A stretch of DNA of 64,000 bases, taken from the NCBI RefSeq assembly GCF_013127955.1, contig NZ_CP053435.1, positions 3,385,001 to 3,449,000 of the forward strand, written 5' to 3'. Origin of the DNA: Spirosoma taeanense. Its GTDB lineage: Bacteria > Bacteroidota > Bacteroidia > Cytophagales > Spirosomataceae. Below, in pieces: positions 50,867-61,655 of the stretch. Both the position numbers and the translations under genes were made by a program. Within the stretch, counting starts at the first letter, position 1. The number at the start of each line of letters is the position of its first letter. Below the pieces are notes generated by a model, which saw nothing but the letters and a program-made list of their open reading frames with translations, was not told the origin of the DNA and searched no databases.

Positions 50867-52030
50867 ATGCAACCTGCTAACCCGACAACCTTGATTATCG
50901 GCGCCGGTCCGGCCGGGCTGGCCGTGGCCGGACAACTGGCCCACCGGAATCTGCCCTTTACCGTGCTGGAGGCTTCTGAATACACGGGCTTTGCCTGGCG
51001 GAATCATTATGACCGGCTCCATCTGCATACGGTCAAGCAGCATTCGGCCCTCCCCCATTTTCCCTATCCGGCCAATTACCCCACCTACGTATCGCGTCTG
51101 CAGGTGGTCGAATACCTCGAACGTTACGCGGAACACTTCGGCATCAAACCGCTTTATAACCAGAAAGTTGTTCGTATCGGCCGTAATCAGACGCCCGGTA
51201 GTCCGGCCTGGCAGGTGCAGACCGAAACCGAGCTGTTCAACGCCGACCGTGTTGTGGTAGCAACGGGCTATAACCGCATCCCGAACGTACCGGAACTCCC
51301 CGGCCAGCGCGATTTTCGGGGTATTATCTGGCACAGCCGGGAGTACCGTAACGGCGCACCGTTCAGCGACGAAAATGTGCTGGTGGTGGGTATGGGCAAT
51401 ACCGGGGCCGAGCTTGCGCTTGATCTGTATGAACATGGCGCTCGGTCCTTTATTTCGGTACGGCGGCCTATCAACATAATTCGGCGGGACGTATTCGGCC
51501 GACCCGCCCAGCCGACGGCTATTTTCCTGAGCAAATTCCCCTACTGGTTCTACGACTTTGTAGCGGGCCTAGCGCAGCGGCTGACGGTGGGCGATCTATC
51601 GGCTTACGGTCTTGGCAAACCGGACCGTCCGCCCTCCTACGATACGCGTCAGGGCCGGATTCCGGTCATTGACCTCGGCACGCTCGATCAGATCAAAGCG
51701 GGGAATATTAAGGTGGTGCCAGGTATTGAGCGGGTCAACGCCCGAACCGTTACGTTCACCGATGGGCGCGAACTGCCGTTCGACGCGATTATTCTGGCCA
51801 CCGGCTACCGACCGGGCCTATCGTCCATGCTGGGCGAGGAATTGTCGGGCCGCGTTCTGAACGAACGCGGCTACCCCAAACAGTTGTGCTTTCCGGAGGC
51901 TGACCTGGCGGGACTGTATTTCCTGGGGTATACTACTCCGCTGACGGGCATCATCTATAACCTCAACATCGACTCGGAGCGGATCGCTCAACACATTGCC
52001 GAAAACAATCCGGTCCCGGTATCGTTCTAA
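50867..52030 (+). CDS. Flavin-containing monooxygenase-like NAD(P)/FAD oxidoreductase
   Basis: 387 residues. The FAD-binding GxGxxG is [17 protein letters not shown] (about residue 9-25), the FMO-type linker is [14 protein letters not shown] (about 146), and the NADP-binding motif is [17 protein letters not shown] (about 169). [18 protein letters not shown] (about 128) and [10 protein letters not shown] (about 309) match the ATG motifs of YUCCA/FMO enzymes. It would oxygenate a small nucleophilic or carbonyl substrate; the actual one is not known. It lies 73 bp after the DUF2147 gene and 52 bp before the CsbD gene. Confidence 0.88.
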   Translation: MQPANPTTLIIGAGPAGLAVAGQLAHRNLPFTVLEASEYTGFAWRNHYDRLHLHTVKQHSALPHFPYPANYPTYVSRLQVVEYLERYAEHFGIKPLYNQKVVRIGRNQTPGSPAWQVQTETELFNADRVVVATGYNRIPNVPELPGQRDFRGIIWHSREYRNGAPFSDENVLVVGMGNTGAELALDLYEHGARSFISVRRPINIIRRDVFGRPAQPTAIFLSKFPYWFYDFVAGLAQRLTVGDLSAYGLGKPDRPPSYDTRQGRIPVIDLGTLDQIKAGNIKVVPGIERVNARTVTFTDGRELPFDAIILATGYRPGLSSMLGEELSGRVLNERGYPKQLCFPEADLAGLYFLGYTTPLTGIIYNLNIDSERIAQHIAENNPVPVSF

Positions 52031-52082
52031 TAAGGTAGTCAAAGCGACTACGTATTACCATTCAACGTTAATCATTACGACC

Positions 52083-52268
52083 ATGAACGAGACAACTGTA
52101 AAAGGTGGCTGGAATGAACTGAAAGGCAAACTGAAACAAGCCTACGGCGACCTGACCGACGATGATCTGGCTTATGAAGAAGGCCAGTCGGACGAGATGT
52201 ACGGCAAAATTCAACAGAAGACCGGCAAGACCAAAGACGAGATCAACAAAGCGATTGCCGATCTGTAA
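52083..52268 (+). CDS. CsbD family stress-response protein
   Basis: 61 residues with the CsbD pattern: [31 protein letters not shown] followed by a [17 protein letters not shown] helix. Small, charged and helical; the family is induced in general stress, though its biochemical role is unclear. Start chosen at ATG 52083: the longer frame from 51996 overlaps the preceding gene. A short palindrome GTAGTC / GACTAC (52035-52051) lies upstream. It is followed by a strong terminator. Confidence 0.9.
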   Translation: MNETTVKGGWNELKGKLKQAYGDLTDDDLAYEEGQSDEMYGKIQQKTGKTKDEINKAIADL

Positions 52269-52289
52269 ATCGCAACAATCAATACGTAA

Positions 52290-52336
52290 ACACCCGTTTC
52301 TGAACCAGCAGGCTGGCCGGAAACGGGTGTTTTTCT
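52290..52336 (+). terminator. Terminator after the CsbD gene
   Basis: ACACCCGTTTC (52290-52300) pairs with GAAACGGGTGT (52320-52330), with a second small stem inside the loop, followed by TTTTTC. Confidence 0.88.
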
Positions 52337-52466
52337 TTTACCCTTATCCTGTACGTCCCGACAAGAATTGTGTAAGTATCGGCACCGTTCTTAGCCCGAA
52401 CTTTGTTCTATCCATAAAGACCGTTCAGCCTACCACCTCATGGCAACGGTTATAGAACCTGTAAGT

Positions 52467-52670
52467 ATGAAATCTGTCGAATTCAAAACCAATATCAAAT
52501 GCGGTGGCTGCGTTGCTGTGGTCACGCCCTATCTGAACAAAGCCGTCGGCGAAGGCCGCTGGCAGGTTAATACGCAAAGCCCCGACAAGCGGCTCACCGC
52601 CGAGACGGAAGACGCTACGGCGGTGCGGCTGGCTGTTGAGCAGGCTGGCTACAAAGCGGAGCGTTTATAA
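52467..52670 (+). CDS. HMA-fold copper chaperone (CopZ-like)
   Basis: About 67 residues from ATG 52467 ([23 protein letters not shown]). The metal loop is CGGC at the start of helix 1, and the rest has the beta-alpha-beta-beta-alpha-beta pattern of HMA proteins, ending [11 protein letters not shown]. It would carry Cu(I) in the cytosol to the ATPase encoded 35 bp downstream. An in-frame ATG at 52440 gives a 9-residue extension not found in such chaperones. Confidence 0.82.
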   Translation: MKSVEFKTNIKCGGCVAVVTPYLNKAVGEGRWQVNTQSPDKRLTAETEDATAVRLAVEQAGYKAERL

Positions 52671-52705
52671 TCTGGAATCCTGGAGCCCTTCCGGGCAACT
52701 ATCCA

Positions 52706-55003
52706 ATGAATACAAGTATTAGTCCTTTTGCCAAATCGGGTAAAAATGTCGGCTCCGGAACCGACGTTCGGAAGACCTACCCGGTGCTGGAAATGAGCTG
52801 CGCGGCCTGTGCGGTCAGTGTCGAGTCGATGCTGAAGAATACGCCGGGCGTCAGCGATGCAGGCGTTAACTACGCCAACCAGACGGCTTGGGTGCAGTAT
52901 AACCCGAAGACCATCACGCCCGAAGGTCTGCAAAATGCCGTTCGGTCCATTGGGTATGATCTCGTCGTTGATGCCGAAGACCCGCAGCAGGTACAGGAAG
53001 AAGCGCAGCAGGCGCACTACCAGTCGGTTAAGCAGCGCACAATCTGGGCCTTTCTGCTGTCGATTCCCGTCGTGGTTATCGGCATGATCTTTATGGACGG
53101 CGCCAGGCTTCCTTATGCCCATTGGATCATGATGGCGCTCTCGGCACCCGTTGTCTTTGGCTTAGGCCGGTCGTTCTTCGTAAACGCCTGGCGACAGGCC
53201 CGCCACGGCAAAGCCAACATGGATACGCTGGTTGCGCTAAGCACCGGTATTGCCTTTCTGTTCAGCGCGTTCAATACGCTGAATCCAGATTTCTGGTTAC
53301 GCCGGGGGCAGGAGCCGCACGTTTATTTTGAAGCGGCCTCGATGGTTGTCGCGTTTATTCTATTGGGTAAACTCCTCGAAGAACGCGCCAAATCAAGTAC
53401 TTCATCGGCTATCAAAAAACTGATGGGCCTGCAACCCAAAACGGTACGTATCCTGACGGGCGACACCGAGCGCGAAATTCCTATTGCGCAGGTACAGGTG
53501 GGTGACGTTCTGATTGTCCGGCCGGGCGAAAAAATTCCGGTCGATGGTCAGGTAACGTCGGGCCAGTCGTACGTAGACGAAAGCATGATTAGTGGAGAGC
53601 CGGTGCCGGTTGACAAACAGGCGGGCGCGCCGGTATTTGCCGGGACGATAAACCAGAAAGGCGCTTTTCAGTTTCGGGCCGAACGTGTGGGGGCCGATAC
53701 CATTCTGGCGCAGATCATCCGCACGGTACAGGATGCGCAGGGCAGCAAGGCACCCGTACAGCAGTTGGTCGATAAAGTCGCGGGCGTGTTCGTACCGGTC
53801 GTGATCGGCATTGCCCTGCTTACGTTCGTCATCTGGTTCCTGCTGGGGCAGGATAATGCCCTGACAACAGCCCTGCTTACGTCGATAACGGTGCTGGTGA
53901 TTGCCTGTCCCTGTGCGCTGGGGCTTGCGACGCCAACCGCCATCATGGTTGGTGTTGGCAAAGGTGCGGAGAACAATATCCTCATCAAAGACGCCGAAAG
54001 CCTGGAGTTGGGCTACAAAGTCAATGCGGTGGTGCTGGACAAAACTGGCACGCTAACGGAAGGAAAGCCGGTCGTAACGGACCTACACTGGCTGGTTTCG
54101 CAGGACGAAGCGAGCCGTTTGGCTGCGGTGCTGTATGCCCTGGAAGCGCAGTCGGAGCATCCGCTGGCCAACGCCGTTACGGAACACCTGAAGGTAAACG
54201 GCGGAACGCCGGTTCGGCTGGACACTTTTGAGAGTGTAACGGGCAAAGGCGTAACGGCCCGCTACGAGGGCGTAACGTATCTGGTCGGCAGCCGAAACCT
54301 GCTGGCCGAACACGCGATTAGCCTCCCGAATGAGCTGGAACAGCAGGCCCTTCAGTTACAGAACCAAGCCAAGACCGTCATTTTCTTTGCCCGAACAAGC
54401 CCGGGTGGGAACGTAACGCCATCGCTGTTAGCCCTCATTGCCATTGCCGACCCCGTTAAGGTTACGTCACGGCAGGCCGTTGAAACGCTGCAACGCCGGG
54501 GTATCGACGTGTATATGCTAACCGGCGACAACGCCCAGACCGCAGCCGCTGTTGCGCAGCAGGTTGGTCTGGCGCACTATCAGGCGGAGGTGTTACCCGC
54601 TGACAAAGCGGGCTTTGTAAAGAAGCTACAGGCCGAGGGCCGGGTGGTGGCGATGGTTGGCGATGGGATCAACGACTCGCAGGCACTGGCACAGGCCGAC
54701 GTGAGCATCGCGATGGGCAAAGGCTCGGATATTGCGATAGATGTCGCCAAGATGACGCTGATAACGTCTGACCTCACCAGCGTACCCAAAGCATTACAGC
54801 TTTCCAAGCGCACCGTGCAGACCATCCGGCAGAATCTGTTCTGGGCCTTTGTGTACAACCTCATTGGTATTCCGGTTGCGGCTGGCGTCTTATATCCGGC
54901 GTTTGGCTTCCTGCTCAACCCCATGATCGCCGGGGCTGCTATGGCCCTTAGCTCGGTTTCGGTAGTGAGCAACAGCCTCCGTCTGCGCGCAATCCGGTTA
55001 TAA
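52706..55003 (+). CDS. copA: Copper-exporting P1B-type ATPase (CopA)
   Basis: 765 residues. One N-terminal HMA domain (MSCAACAV, Cys32 and Cys35) is followed by eight predicted helices. The actuator loop has SGEPVPVDK (about 296), the ion-site [10 protein letters not shown] (Cys401 and Cys403), the phosphorylated DKTGTLT (Asp445), HPLAN (about 488) and [10 protein letters not shown] (about 652), with the final M7/M8 region ([35 protein letters not shown]). The CPC motif and MxxSS end mark a Cu(I) exporter in the inner membrane. It follows the HMA chaperone, with which it should be co-transcribed. Confidence 0.95.
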   Translation: MNTSISPFAKSGKNVGSGTDVRKTYPVLEMSCAACAVSVESMLKNTPGVSDAGVNYANQTAWVQYNPKTITPEGLQNAVRSIGYDLVVDAEDPQQVQEEAQQAHYQSVKQRTIWAFLLSIPVVVIGMIFMDGARLPYAHWIMMALSAPVVFGLGRSFFVNAWRQARHGKANMDTLVALSTGIAFLFSAFNTLNPDFWLRRGQEPHVYFEAASMVVAFILLGKLLEERAKSSTSSAIKKLMGLQPKTVRILTGDTEREIPIAQVQVGDVLIVRPGEKIPVDGQVTSGQSYVDESMISGEPVPVDKQAGAPVFAGTINQKGAFQFRAERVGADTILAQIIRTVQDAQGSKAPVQQLVDKVAGVFVPVVIGIALLTFVIWFLLGQDNALTTALLTSITVLVIACPCALGLATPTAIMVGVGKGAENNILIKDAESLELGYKVNAVVLDKTGTLTEGKPVVTDLHWLVSQDEASRLAAVLYALEAQSEHPLANAVTEHLKVNGGTPVRLDTFESVTGKGVTARYEGVTYLVGSRNLLAEHAISLPNELEQQALQLQNQAKTVIFFARTSPGGNVTPSLLALIAIADPVKVTSRQAVETLQRRGIDVYMLTGDNAQTAAAVAQQVGLAHYQAEVLPADKAGFVKKLQAEGRVVAMVGDGINDSQALAQADVSIAMGKGSDIAIDVAKMTLITSDLTSVPKALQLSKRTVQTIRQNLFWAFVYNLIGIPVAAGVLYPAFGFLLNPMIAGAAMALSSVSVVSNSLRLRAIRL

Positions 55004-55028
55004 GCCCTATCTTCATTTTTATAACAAC

Positions 55029-55064
55029 AAGCGGTCAATCCTTCCTGGGGTTGGCCGCTTTCTG
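55029..55064 (+). terminator. Probable terminator after copA
   Basis: 55029-55040 and 55049-55060 pair over 12 bp with two wobble pairs, 8-base loop, followed by TTTCTG. Confidence 0.5.
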
Positions 55065-55187
55065 TATCAGAACTACCGTTTACACAGAAGAGCGTTAACA
55101 AGTATTAAAAAGATTGATTTTCAAGGGCTTTGTCAGTAACTATACACTTAATCACTTTCAACTTCCTAACTCTTCTTTTTTACGCCT

Positions 55188-58007
55188 ATGTTTACTCTCC
55201 ATCTATGTATACGGCGAGGGTTGCTGGCTGCTGCTTTGTTGCTTGGCGGTCTCAACCTTGCTCCTGCCCAAACGAATTCAGCCGCTCTACCCGAAGGCGT
55301 TACCAAGGTCACCTCCGTGGAAGGCATCACGGAGTATCAGCTTAAAAATGGGCTTCGGGTACTTCTTTTTCCTGATCCTTCAAAACCCACAGTTACTGTC
55401 AACATTACGTATCTGGTCGGCTCGCGACATGAAGGGTTGGGCGAGAGCGGCATGGCCCACCTGCTCGAACACATGGTGTTTAAAGGCTCGACCAAGCACA
55501 AAAACATCCTGCAGGAACTCACCGAACATGGTACCTGGCCAAACGGCACAACCTGGTACGACCGCACGAACTACTTCGAAACGTTTTCGGCTACCGACGA
55601 GAATCTGAAGTGGGCGCTTGACCTGGAATCGGACCGGATGGTGAATAGCTTCATTGACAAGAAAGATCTCGAAACCGAGTTCACCGTCGTCCGGAACGAG
55701 TTTGAGATTGGCGAAAACTCACCCCAGTGGACACTCGAGAAACGGGTATTGTCGGCCTCCTACCTCTGGCATAACTACGGCCGATCAACCATCGGCTCAA
55801 AAGAAGACATCGAGCGGGTGCCGATTGAAAACCTCAAAGCCTTTTATCAGAAATATTACCAGCCCGACAACGCTGTGTTGCTGGTGGCCGGTAAGTTCGA
55901 TGAACGTAAAACCCTCGACCTGGTCAGTCAGTATTTTGGCCCGATTGCCCGCCCCTCCCGGCAGTTGCCAAAAACCTATACCGTTGAGCCGACGCAGGAC
56001 GGCGAACGTCACACCACCCTCCGGCGCGTGGGCGATACGCAGGGCGTGGCCGCAGCCTACCACACCCCCGCCGGCTCACATCCCGACTACGCAGTCATCG
56101 ACGTTTTAATGGACGTCTTAACCAACGAGCCCTCCGGCCGACTGTACAAGGCGCTGATTGAAAACAAAAAAGCGGCTCTCCAGTATGGCTGGACACCCGC
56201 CCTGCACGACCCCGGCTTCGCTTACTTTTACGCTGAACTCCGGAAGGAGCAGTCGCTCGATTCAGCCCGTGCGGTGCTGTTGGCCACCCTCGATGAGCTA
56301 AGGCAGAAAGCACCGACCGCCGAAGAAGTGGAGCGGGCAAAAACTAAACTGCTTAAAGACATAGACCTGCTGTTTAAGAACACCGACCGCGTCGGCCTGC
56401 AACTCAGCGAGTGGATCGCTGCTGGCGACTGGCGGCTGGTGTTTCTCTACCGCGACGCCATTCGCAAGGCGCAGCCCGTCGATGTGCAGCGCGTGGCGGC
56501 TGCTTACTTTAAGCCCTCGAATCGGACGGTCGGCGTCTTTATACCTGATCAGAAACCCGACCGAGCCGATATTCCGGATACGCCCGATATCGCAGCTCTG
56601 GTAAAAGACTATAAGGGTGAAACGGCAGTAGCGGCTGGAGAAGCCTTCGACGTATCGCCCGCCAACATTGACGCCCGCACCAAACGGGGCGCTGAAGCCA
56701 ACGGCCTGAAGTATGCGCTATTGCCCAAAAGCACCCGCGGCAACTCGGTGAATATGCAGATCCGGCTGCGCTACGGCGATGAAAAAAGCCTGATGAACCA
56801 GACGCTGGCATCCCGTTTCGCGGCTCAGATGCTGGAACGCGGCTCGAAAACCCGTTCGTTTCAGCAGATTAAGGATGAACTGGATAAGCTAAAAGCCCGC
56901 GTGCAGGTGTATGGGTACGGCCAGTCGGCCACGGTGCGGATTGAAGCCGAAAAAGACAAACTACCCGCCGTGGTAAAGGTTGTTTCGGATTATTTGAAGA
57001 ATCCGGCTTTCCCGCAGGCGGAGTTTGACAAACTAAAGCAGGAACGCCTGGCGCAGATTGAGTCGCAGAAGCAGGAGCCACAGGCCATCGCCTGGAATAC
57101 ATTGAGTCGCCTGATGGAGCCATATCCCAAAGGGCACCCACTCGCAACGATGACCTTCGATGAAGAGATTGACGCCATCAACAAGCTGTCGTTGAACGAC
57201 GTGAAAGATTTTCACAAAAATTTCTACGGCGCTCAGGATGCGACGGTGGCCGTGGTTGGCGCTTTCGATGAAGGGATAATGCGCAAACTGGTCAAAGATG
57301 AATTTGGCAAATGGAAGGCGGCTAAATTGTTCGTCCGCATTCCCCGGACACTCTTTAGCGACGTAAAAACCCAGACGCAGGCGATTCAGACGAACGATAA
57401 GACCAGCGCCGTTTTTGCCGGCGGTATGCAGGTGCCTCTCCGCGACGATGACCCCGATTATCCGGCTTTCGCCCTGGCGAACTACATCCTGGGCGAAGGC
57501 ATGCTGAACTCACGGCTGGCCACGCGCATCCGAACAAAAGATGGGATCAGCTACGGCGTTGGTTCGTATATCTGGGCCGACGACAACGACCGCGTTGGCG
57601 GCTTTGGCTCATACGCCATCTACAACCCCGAAAATGCAGAGAAATTCGATAATGCGTTCCGCGAGGAGGTACAGAAAATGGTAAAAGATGGCGTAACGGC
57701 CGAGGAAGTCAAAGCCGCCAAATCGGCGATTCTTCAGGAAAAGCAACTGGAACGTTCGCAGGATGGCATGCTGGCTAGTAAATGGGTGCAGTATCTTACC
57801 CGGAAAGAAGGCCGCTCGTTTATGTACGATGCCGACTTCGATAAAAAACTCGAATCCCTGACGCCCGATCAGGTTAACGCTGCGCTCAAAAAATACCTTG
57901 ACTACGGAAAGCTGACAATGGTCAAAGCCGGCGACTTCGAAAAAGCCGCCAAAAAAATTGCGGATAAACAACCGGCCGCATCCGTCAGCGGAAGCAAGAA
58001 AGATTGA
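55188..58007 (+). CDS. M16 family metallopeptidase (double-domain pitrilysin type), exported
   Basis: 939 residues with a signal peptide (LLAAALLLGGLNLAPA-Q). The N-terminal M16 half has the inverted zinc motif HLLEHMVFKGS (His91, Glu94, His95) and the downstream Glu helix (DLETEFTVVRNEFE, about 163). The C-terminal half (from about 470) repeats the fold without a zinc site but with RIRTKDGISYGVGSY, the substrate-binding Arg-Tyr region. Such two-part enzymes form a clam shell and degrade peptides in the periplasm. The end is Lys-rich. A strong terminator follows. Confidence 0.93.
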   Translation: MFTLHLCIRRGLLAAALLLGGLNLAPAQTNSAALPEGVTKVTSVEGITEYQLKNGLRVLLFPDPSKPTVTVNITYLVGSRHEGLGESGMAHLLEHMVFKGSTKHKNILQELTEHGTWPNGTTWYDRTNYFETFSATDENLKWALDLESDRMVNSFIDKKDLETEFTVVRNEFEIGENSPQWTLEKRVLSASYLWHNYGRSTIGSKEDIERVPIENLKAFYQKYYQPDNAVLLVAGKFDERKTLDLVSQYFGPIARPSRQLPKTYTVEPTQDGERHTTLRRVGDTQGVAAAYHTPAGSHPDYAVIDVLMDVLTNEPSGRLYKALIENKKAALQYGWTPALHDPGFAYFYAELRKEQSLDSARAVLLATLDELRQKAPTAEEVERAKTKLLKDIDLLFKNTDRVGLQLSEWIAAGDWRLVFLYRDAIRKAQPVDVQRVAAAYFKPSNRTVGVFIPDQKPDRADIPDTPDIAALVKDYKGETAVAAGEAFDVSPANIDARTKRGAEANGLKYALLPKSTRGNSVNMQIRLRYGDEKSLMNQTLASRFAAQMLERGSKTRSFQQIKDELDKLKARVQVYGYGQSATVRIEAEKDKLPAVVKVVSDYLKNPAFPQAEFDKLKQERLAQIESQKQEPQAIAWNTLSRLMEPYPKGHPLATMTFDEEIDAINKLSLNDVKDFHKNFYGAQDATVAVVGAFDEGIMRKLVKDEFGKWKAAKLFVRIPRTLFSDVKTQTQAIQTNDKTSAVFAGGMQVPLRDDDPDYPAFALANYILGEGMLNSRLATRIRTKDGISYGVGSYIWADDNDRVGGFGSYAIYNPENAEKFDNAFREEVQKMVKDGVTAEEVKAAKSAILQEKQLERSQDGMLASKWVQYLTRKEGRSFMYDADFDKKLESLTPDQVNAALKKYLDYGKLTMVKAGDFEKAAKKIADKQPAASVSGSKKD

Positions 58008-58014
58008 ACCGCCA

Positions 58015-58055
58015 ACGAAGCCGTATCTAAATTGTGGTACGGCTTCGTCTTTTTT
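58015..58055 (+). terminator. Terminator after the M16 peptidase gene
   Basis: An 11-bp perfect stem (58015-58025 with 58038-58048) with a 12-base loop is followed by CTTTTTT. Confidence 0.88.
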
Positions 58056-58104
58056 ATGGATTCTGACCGGAATTCTCATCTACTGTTGAGAACCACGTCA
58101 TGTC

Positions 58105-59511
58105 ATGAAAAAACCGCTTCTGTTCTTTCTCCTATTGGCGTTCAGCCTGCCGGGTCTGGCTCAGGTAAACGTCATGCTCCTGCGCGATACAACCCTGCAT
58201 CAGGTTCGAAGGTCGGTTCTCGATCGAAATTATACGTCGTTGATGAACCTGTTCAAGACGCAGCCGCAGGGCGCTCTGAAAGCCATGCAGGCCAACTGGA
58301 ACCAGTTCAATGAGTTTATGAAGAAGCGGACGGACCTTCCTAAAAAAGGGTTCGATTTAAGTATTTACGCCTACTACCGGCCTAACGGACAGGCGCAGTA
58401 CGTTCTGGTCGACCCTCATCGGCCAGTTCCCGACTCGGTCCTGCGAACGATGGTGCAGGCCCTGACAGATTTTTACGCCACAACGACTTTCCCCGCCAGC
58501 GGCACCGCCCCGTTTCGTCTTATGACGGGCATGATGTACGGAAGTTCATATACACCACCCCGCACGATTCGGCGGGGACCGGGCATGATCAGTACCCTCG
58601 AAGCGGCTCAGAACACCACCCGGCCCGATACAGTTACGATGCTGGCTTTCAATCAGCTCGAACTGCGCACAATTCCGGAGGTGGTGTACCGGTTTCCGAA
58701 CCTGGAAGAACTGGATTTATCCAAAAATAGCCTGCATGAACTCCCCGCCCGACTAACGGCCAATATTCCAACGCTCAAACGGCTCAGTCTGCTCTACAAC
58801 GCCATTCCGAACGACAGTGTCTTCATTACGCGCAACAACCACCTGATATCCCTGAACCTGCAGGGCAACCGCCTGACGCGAATTCCGTCGTCTGTCCGCC
58901 GGAACCGCCGACTCGAAAGTTTGTGGATGGGCAACAATGCGCTGAGCGAGGTTGACATCCAAACGCTTCGTCGTCTGCGCCGATTGAATGACCTCAACCT
59001 GTACAATGCCGGGCTGACCCGTATACCTAAAACCATCGGCCGGTTAAAGCAAATCCGGGTGCTGGATCTGTATTACAATAAGCTAACCGAGCTACCCCGG
59101 CAACTGGGTCGAATGAAACAGTTAGAGCAATTAGCCGTTGCTCATAACGATCTGAAGGAGTTGCCTCCGTCGCTGGCGAAGTTACGTCGGCTGCGCGTTC
59201 TCTTCGCCCATCACAACCGCATCAGCAAACTTCCCGATCAGTTCGAGCGCCTGCAAAGCCTTCGCGTGCTGGACATCGGCTACAACTGGGTTACGGTCGT
59301 CCCGCCGGTGCTATCGTCGTTACCGGCCCTGGAAGAGCTGAGCCTGAACAACAATAACATCCAGGAATTTCCTACGGTGCTGAACGAAATCAGGAATCTG
59401 CGGAAAGTGTATCTGGGCAGTAATCCGCTGTTTGGCCGCGAAGCTATGGCCAGTCCCTTCGCGGCTCAGATTAAACAACTGGAATCCAGACGCACGGAAG
59501 TCTTTTATTAA
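58105..59511 (+). CDS. Secreted leucine-rich repeat protein
   Basis: 468 residues with a signal peptide (MKKPLLFFLLLAFSLPGLAQ). Residues 30-170 form a non-repetitive N-terminal region. From about 185 to 455 there are around 11 LRRs of 23 residues with the LxxLxLxxNxLxxLPxxL consensus (LEELDLSKNSLHELPARL, IRVLDLYYNKLTELPRQL, LRVLDIGYNWVTVVPPVL), giving a solenoid for protein binding. No transmembrane anchor or sorting domain is seen, so it is periplasmic or outer-leaflet. Partner unknown. Confidence 0.88.
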   Translation: MKKPLLFFLLLAFSLPGLAQVNVMLLRDTTLHQVRRSVLDRNYTSLMNLFKTQPQGALKAMQANWNQFNEFMKKRTDLPKKGFDLSIYAYYRPNGQAQYVLVDPHRPVPDSVLRTMVQALTDFYATTTFPASGTAPFRLMTGMMYGSSYTPPRTIRRGPGMISTLEAAQNTTRPDTVTMLAFNQLELRTIPEVVYRFPNLEELDLSKNSLHELPARLTANIPTLKRLSLLYNAIPNDSVFITRNNHLISLNLQGNRLTRIPSSVRRNRRLESLWMGNNALSEVDIQTLRRLRRLNDLNLYNAGLTRIPKTIGRLKQIRVLDLYYNKLTELPRQLGRMKQLEQLAVAHNDLKELPPSLAKLRRLRVLFAHHNRISKLPDQFERLQSLRVLDIGYNWVTVVPPVLSSLPALEELSLNNNNIQEFPTVLNEIRNLRKVYLGSNPLFGREAMASPFAAQIKQLESRRTEVFY

Positions 59512-59547
59512 CCAAATAATATTTTGCTTAGAAATTTCATAAATAGT

Positions 59548-59571
59548 CCCAGAATTTATAAAATTTCTGGG
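59548..59571 (+). terminator. Possible hairpin after the LRR gene
   Basis: CCCAGAA and TTCTGGG arms flank an A/T centre about 37 bases beyond the stop. There is no long T-run after it, so its role is uncertain. Confidence 0.35.
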
Positions 59572-59630
59572 TTATAAGCGGATAAAAAGCCAACTTGCAT
59601 GTGTTACACCTGCGTAAATCAGTCAGTTGT

Positions 59631-60551
59631 ATGCAAGTTGCTACTCCTCTCGTTACGGTTGCCCCAAGTCGCTTAAAGCTCTGGTCAGCGCTCACATCTG
59701 TTTACATTTTGTGGGGGTCAACCTACCTGTTTATTCACTTCATGACCGAGCGGATGCCACCGCTTTACATGGCTTCGCTGCGATACATTGTTGCCGGTAC
59801 GCTCCTGTATAGCTACGCTCGCCTGACCGGCACCCCCCGGGCTACGCGGACCGAGTGGCGCTCGGCGGGCATTATTGGCGTTCTGCTGCTGACCATTGCC
59901 AACGGCTGTCTGACGGTCGGACTTCAATACATTCCAACCGGCGTAGCGGCCCTGCTGGGCGGTATGCTCCCTGTTTTTCTGCTGACGCTGAACTGGGTAT
60001 CGTTCGGTCGGCAACGCCCCACCAACCTGGCTCTGGCAGGGCTGGTCGTGGGTCTGATCGGTATTTTCTTTCTTATCAAACCCGATAAGATGCAGGGGAC
60101 GGGCGGCTTCGACGCCAACCTGATCGGCGCGAGTCTGGTTACGTTCGGCAACTTTTCGTGGGCCATCGGCACGCTGCTGACTCCGCGGGTATCGCTGCCC
60201 GCGCCCAATATATCGAGTGGCATTCAGATGCTTGTTGGCGGGGGGCTCCTGCTGCTTATCAGTCTGTGCGTGGAGCCCGTTACGCCCCTGAGCATTCTCG
60301 ATGCACCTGCTAAAGCCGTTGGCTCCATGTTCTATCTGGTGGTCTTTGGCAGCATCATCGGTTTTTCGTCTTATGCCTGGCTGGCCCGCAATGCTTCGCC
60401 CCAGCTGCTTTCCACCTATGCCTTCGTAAACCCGGTAGTCGCCATGCTGCTCGGCGTAACGTTTGCCGGTGAAATTTTCTCCAGCCAGTCGCTGGTAGGG
60501 GCAGTCATTGCGCTGATAGGCGTCATCCTCATTACGCTGGGGAGAAAGTAA
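59631..60551 (+). CDS. EamA family transporter (DMT superfamily)
   Basis: 306 residues with ten hydrophobic helices in two EamA repeats: VYILWGSTYLFIHFM (about 19), PPLYMASLRYIVAGTLLY (about 37), YIPTGVAALLGGMLPVFLLTL (about 99), then FGNFSWAIGTLLTPR (about 172) and STYAFVNPVVAMLLGVTFAGE (about 265). An inner-membrane exporter of metabolites or amino acids is expected; the substrate is not visible. Start chosen at ATG 59631; the longer frame begins with TTG at 59595. Confidence 0.9.
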   Translation: MQVATPLVTVAPSRLKLWSALTSVYILWGSTYLFIHFMTERMPPLYMASLRYIVAGTLLYSYARLTGTPRATRTEWRSAGIIGVLLLTIANGCLTVGLQYIPTGVAALLGGMLPVFLLTLNWVSFGRQRPTNLALAGLVVGLIGIFFLIKPDKMQGTGGFDANLIGASLVTFGNFSWAIGTLLTPRVSLPAPNISSGIQMLVGGGLLLLISLCVEPVTPLSILDAPAKAVGSMFYLVVFGSIIGFSSYAWLARNASPQLLSTYAFVNPVVAMLLGVTFAGEIFSSQSLVGAVIALIGVILITLGRK

Positions 60552-60584
60552 GCCCTACCCTACCACAAAGACGTATTGTTCTGC

Positions 60585-60621
60585 AAACAGAAATGCCCCG
60601 GCAACCGGGGCATTTCTGTTT
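60585..60621. terminator. Bidirectional terminator between EamA and patatin genes
   Basis: A 17-bp perfect stem (60585-60601 with 60605-60621) with a CAA loop between convergent genes. Confidence 0.88.
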
Positions 60622-61645
60622 ATACCGGGCCAACCGGCTGGGGCAGCGACGCGAATACTTTTTTGGCCTGCTCTATTCCTTTGTCGAACATTTGCTGCAT
60701 GGCGGGCGGGTTAAACGTTAAGCCTCCCGGCCCGCCTTCCAGGAGCTTGGTTTCGGGTCGAATCTGAATAATTTCGGTCAGGGCCGTTCCGGCTACGGGA
60801 TTGTCGGCCTGCCCAAATGCCTGCTCAATAACCGCCGACGAAACACCCTGCGCCCGAAGCTGGGCCCGGACCCGCTGCAGGTAGGTTGTGGTCTGCTGAT
60901 AAAAGTTAGCCAGCCGGTAGTCATTATTACTGACATCTTCGGAAAACAGGTCAATCGTTCGATCGAGCATGGCCGTCGCCTTGTTGATCAGCCGATTGTC
61001 GGCGGGCGTCTGAACCGGGCTGTTTGTAATCGCGATAATTTTCTCTGCTCCGTGATCAATTGCCGCCTGCAAAGGAGTCAGTTCGTGCAGGCCACCATCG
61101 ACAAACTGCCTTACCGGAACAGCGCCCGGCCGCCACTCAACCGGCTGCATAAATACCGGCTGACAGGCCGACGCCAGCATGGCCCGGCGCAGATCGACTA
61201 CGTTTAGGATGCGTTCGGTATCATAGTCAAGAGTTGCGTTGGCCGCCTGCATCGTGAAATAAACCAGCCGCTCGGTTTGCAGGCATACCGTAGCCAGAAA
61301 AACGGGTTTTGTCGATGCCTTCAGGTTCGTGAAACGGCTATCCGTAAGATGCGTTTCGATCAGGCGTTTCAGGGGCGTTGCATCGTGCAGGGAGACGTTG
61401 CCAATCAGGTTAGCGATCCCGCCCATGATCAGCACATCGGTTTGCTTCGTAGTGGTGTAAATCTGTTTGAGCAGCGCCAGTTCGCCCAGAGCCGCCAGCG
61501 GAACAATGAGTGATCCGGTGCTGGTCCCGCAATACAAATCAAACTGGTCGATTGCTTTCACATTCTGGTGAATGAACGAGAGCGCGCCCACGGCGAAGGC
61601 TCCCTTCGAGCCGCCCCCACTGATGACAAGAGCTGTTTTAGCCAT
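60620..61645 (-). CDS. Patatin-like phospholipase
   Basis: 341 residues of the patatin fold with a Ser-Asp dyad: an oxyanion Gly loop ISGGGSKGAFAVGAL (about residue 8-22), GTSTGS with the nucleophile Ser42, and the DGGLHELTPL segment holding the Asp (about 182). It has no signal peptide and should act in the cytosol or at the membrane on acyl-lipids. The gene for a small outer-membrane-type protein begins its run only 10 bp upstream on the same strand, so the two are probably an operon. Confidence 0.9.
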   Translation of the reverse strand: MAKTALVISGGGSKGAFAVGALSFIHQNVKAIDQFDLYCGTSTGSLIVPLAALGELALLKQIYTTTKQTDVLIMGGIANLIGNVSLHDATPLKRLIETHLTDSRFTNLKASTKPVFLATVCLQTERLVYFTMQAANATLDYDTERILNVVDLRRAMLASACQPVFMQPVEWRPGAVPVRQFVDGGLHELTPLQAAIDHGAEKIIAITNSPVQTPADNRLINKATAMLDRTIDLFSEDVSNNDYRLANFYQQTTTYLQRVRAQLRAQGVSSAVIEQAFGQADNPVAGTALTEIIQIRPETKLLEGGPGGLTFNPPAMQQMFDKGIEQAKKVFASLPQPVGPV

Positions 61646-61655
61646 GACAAGATGC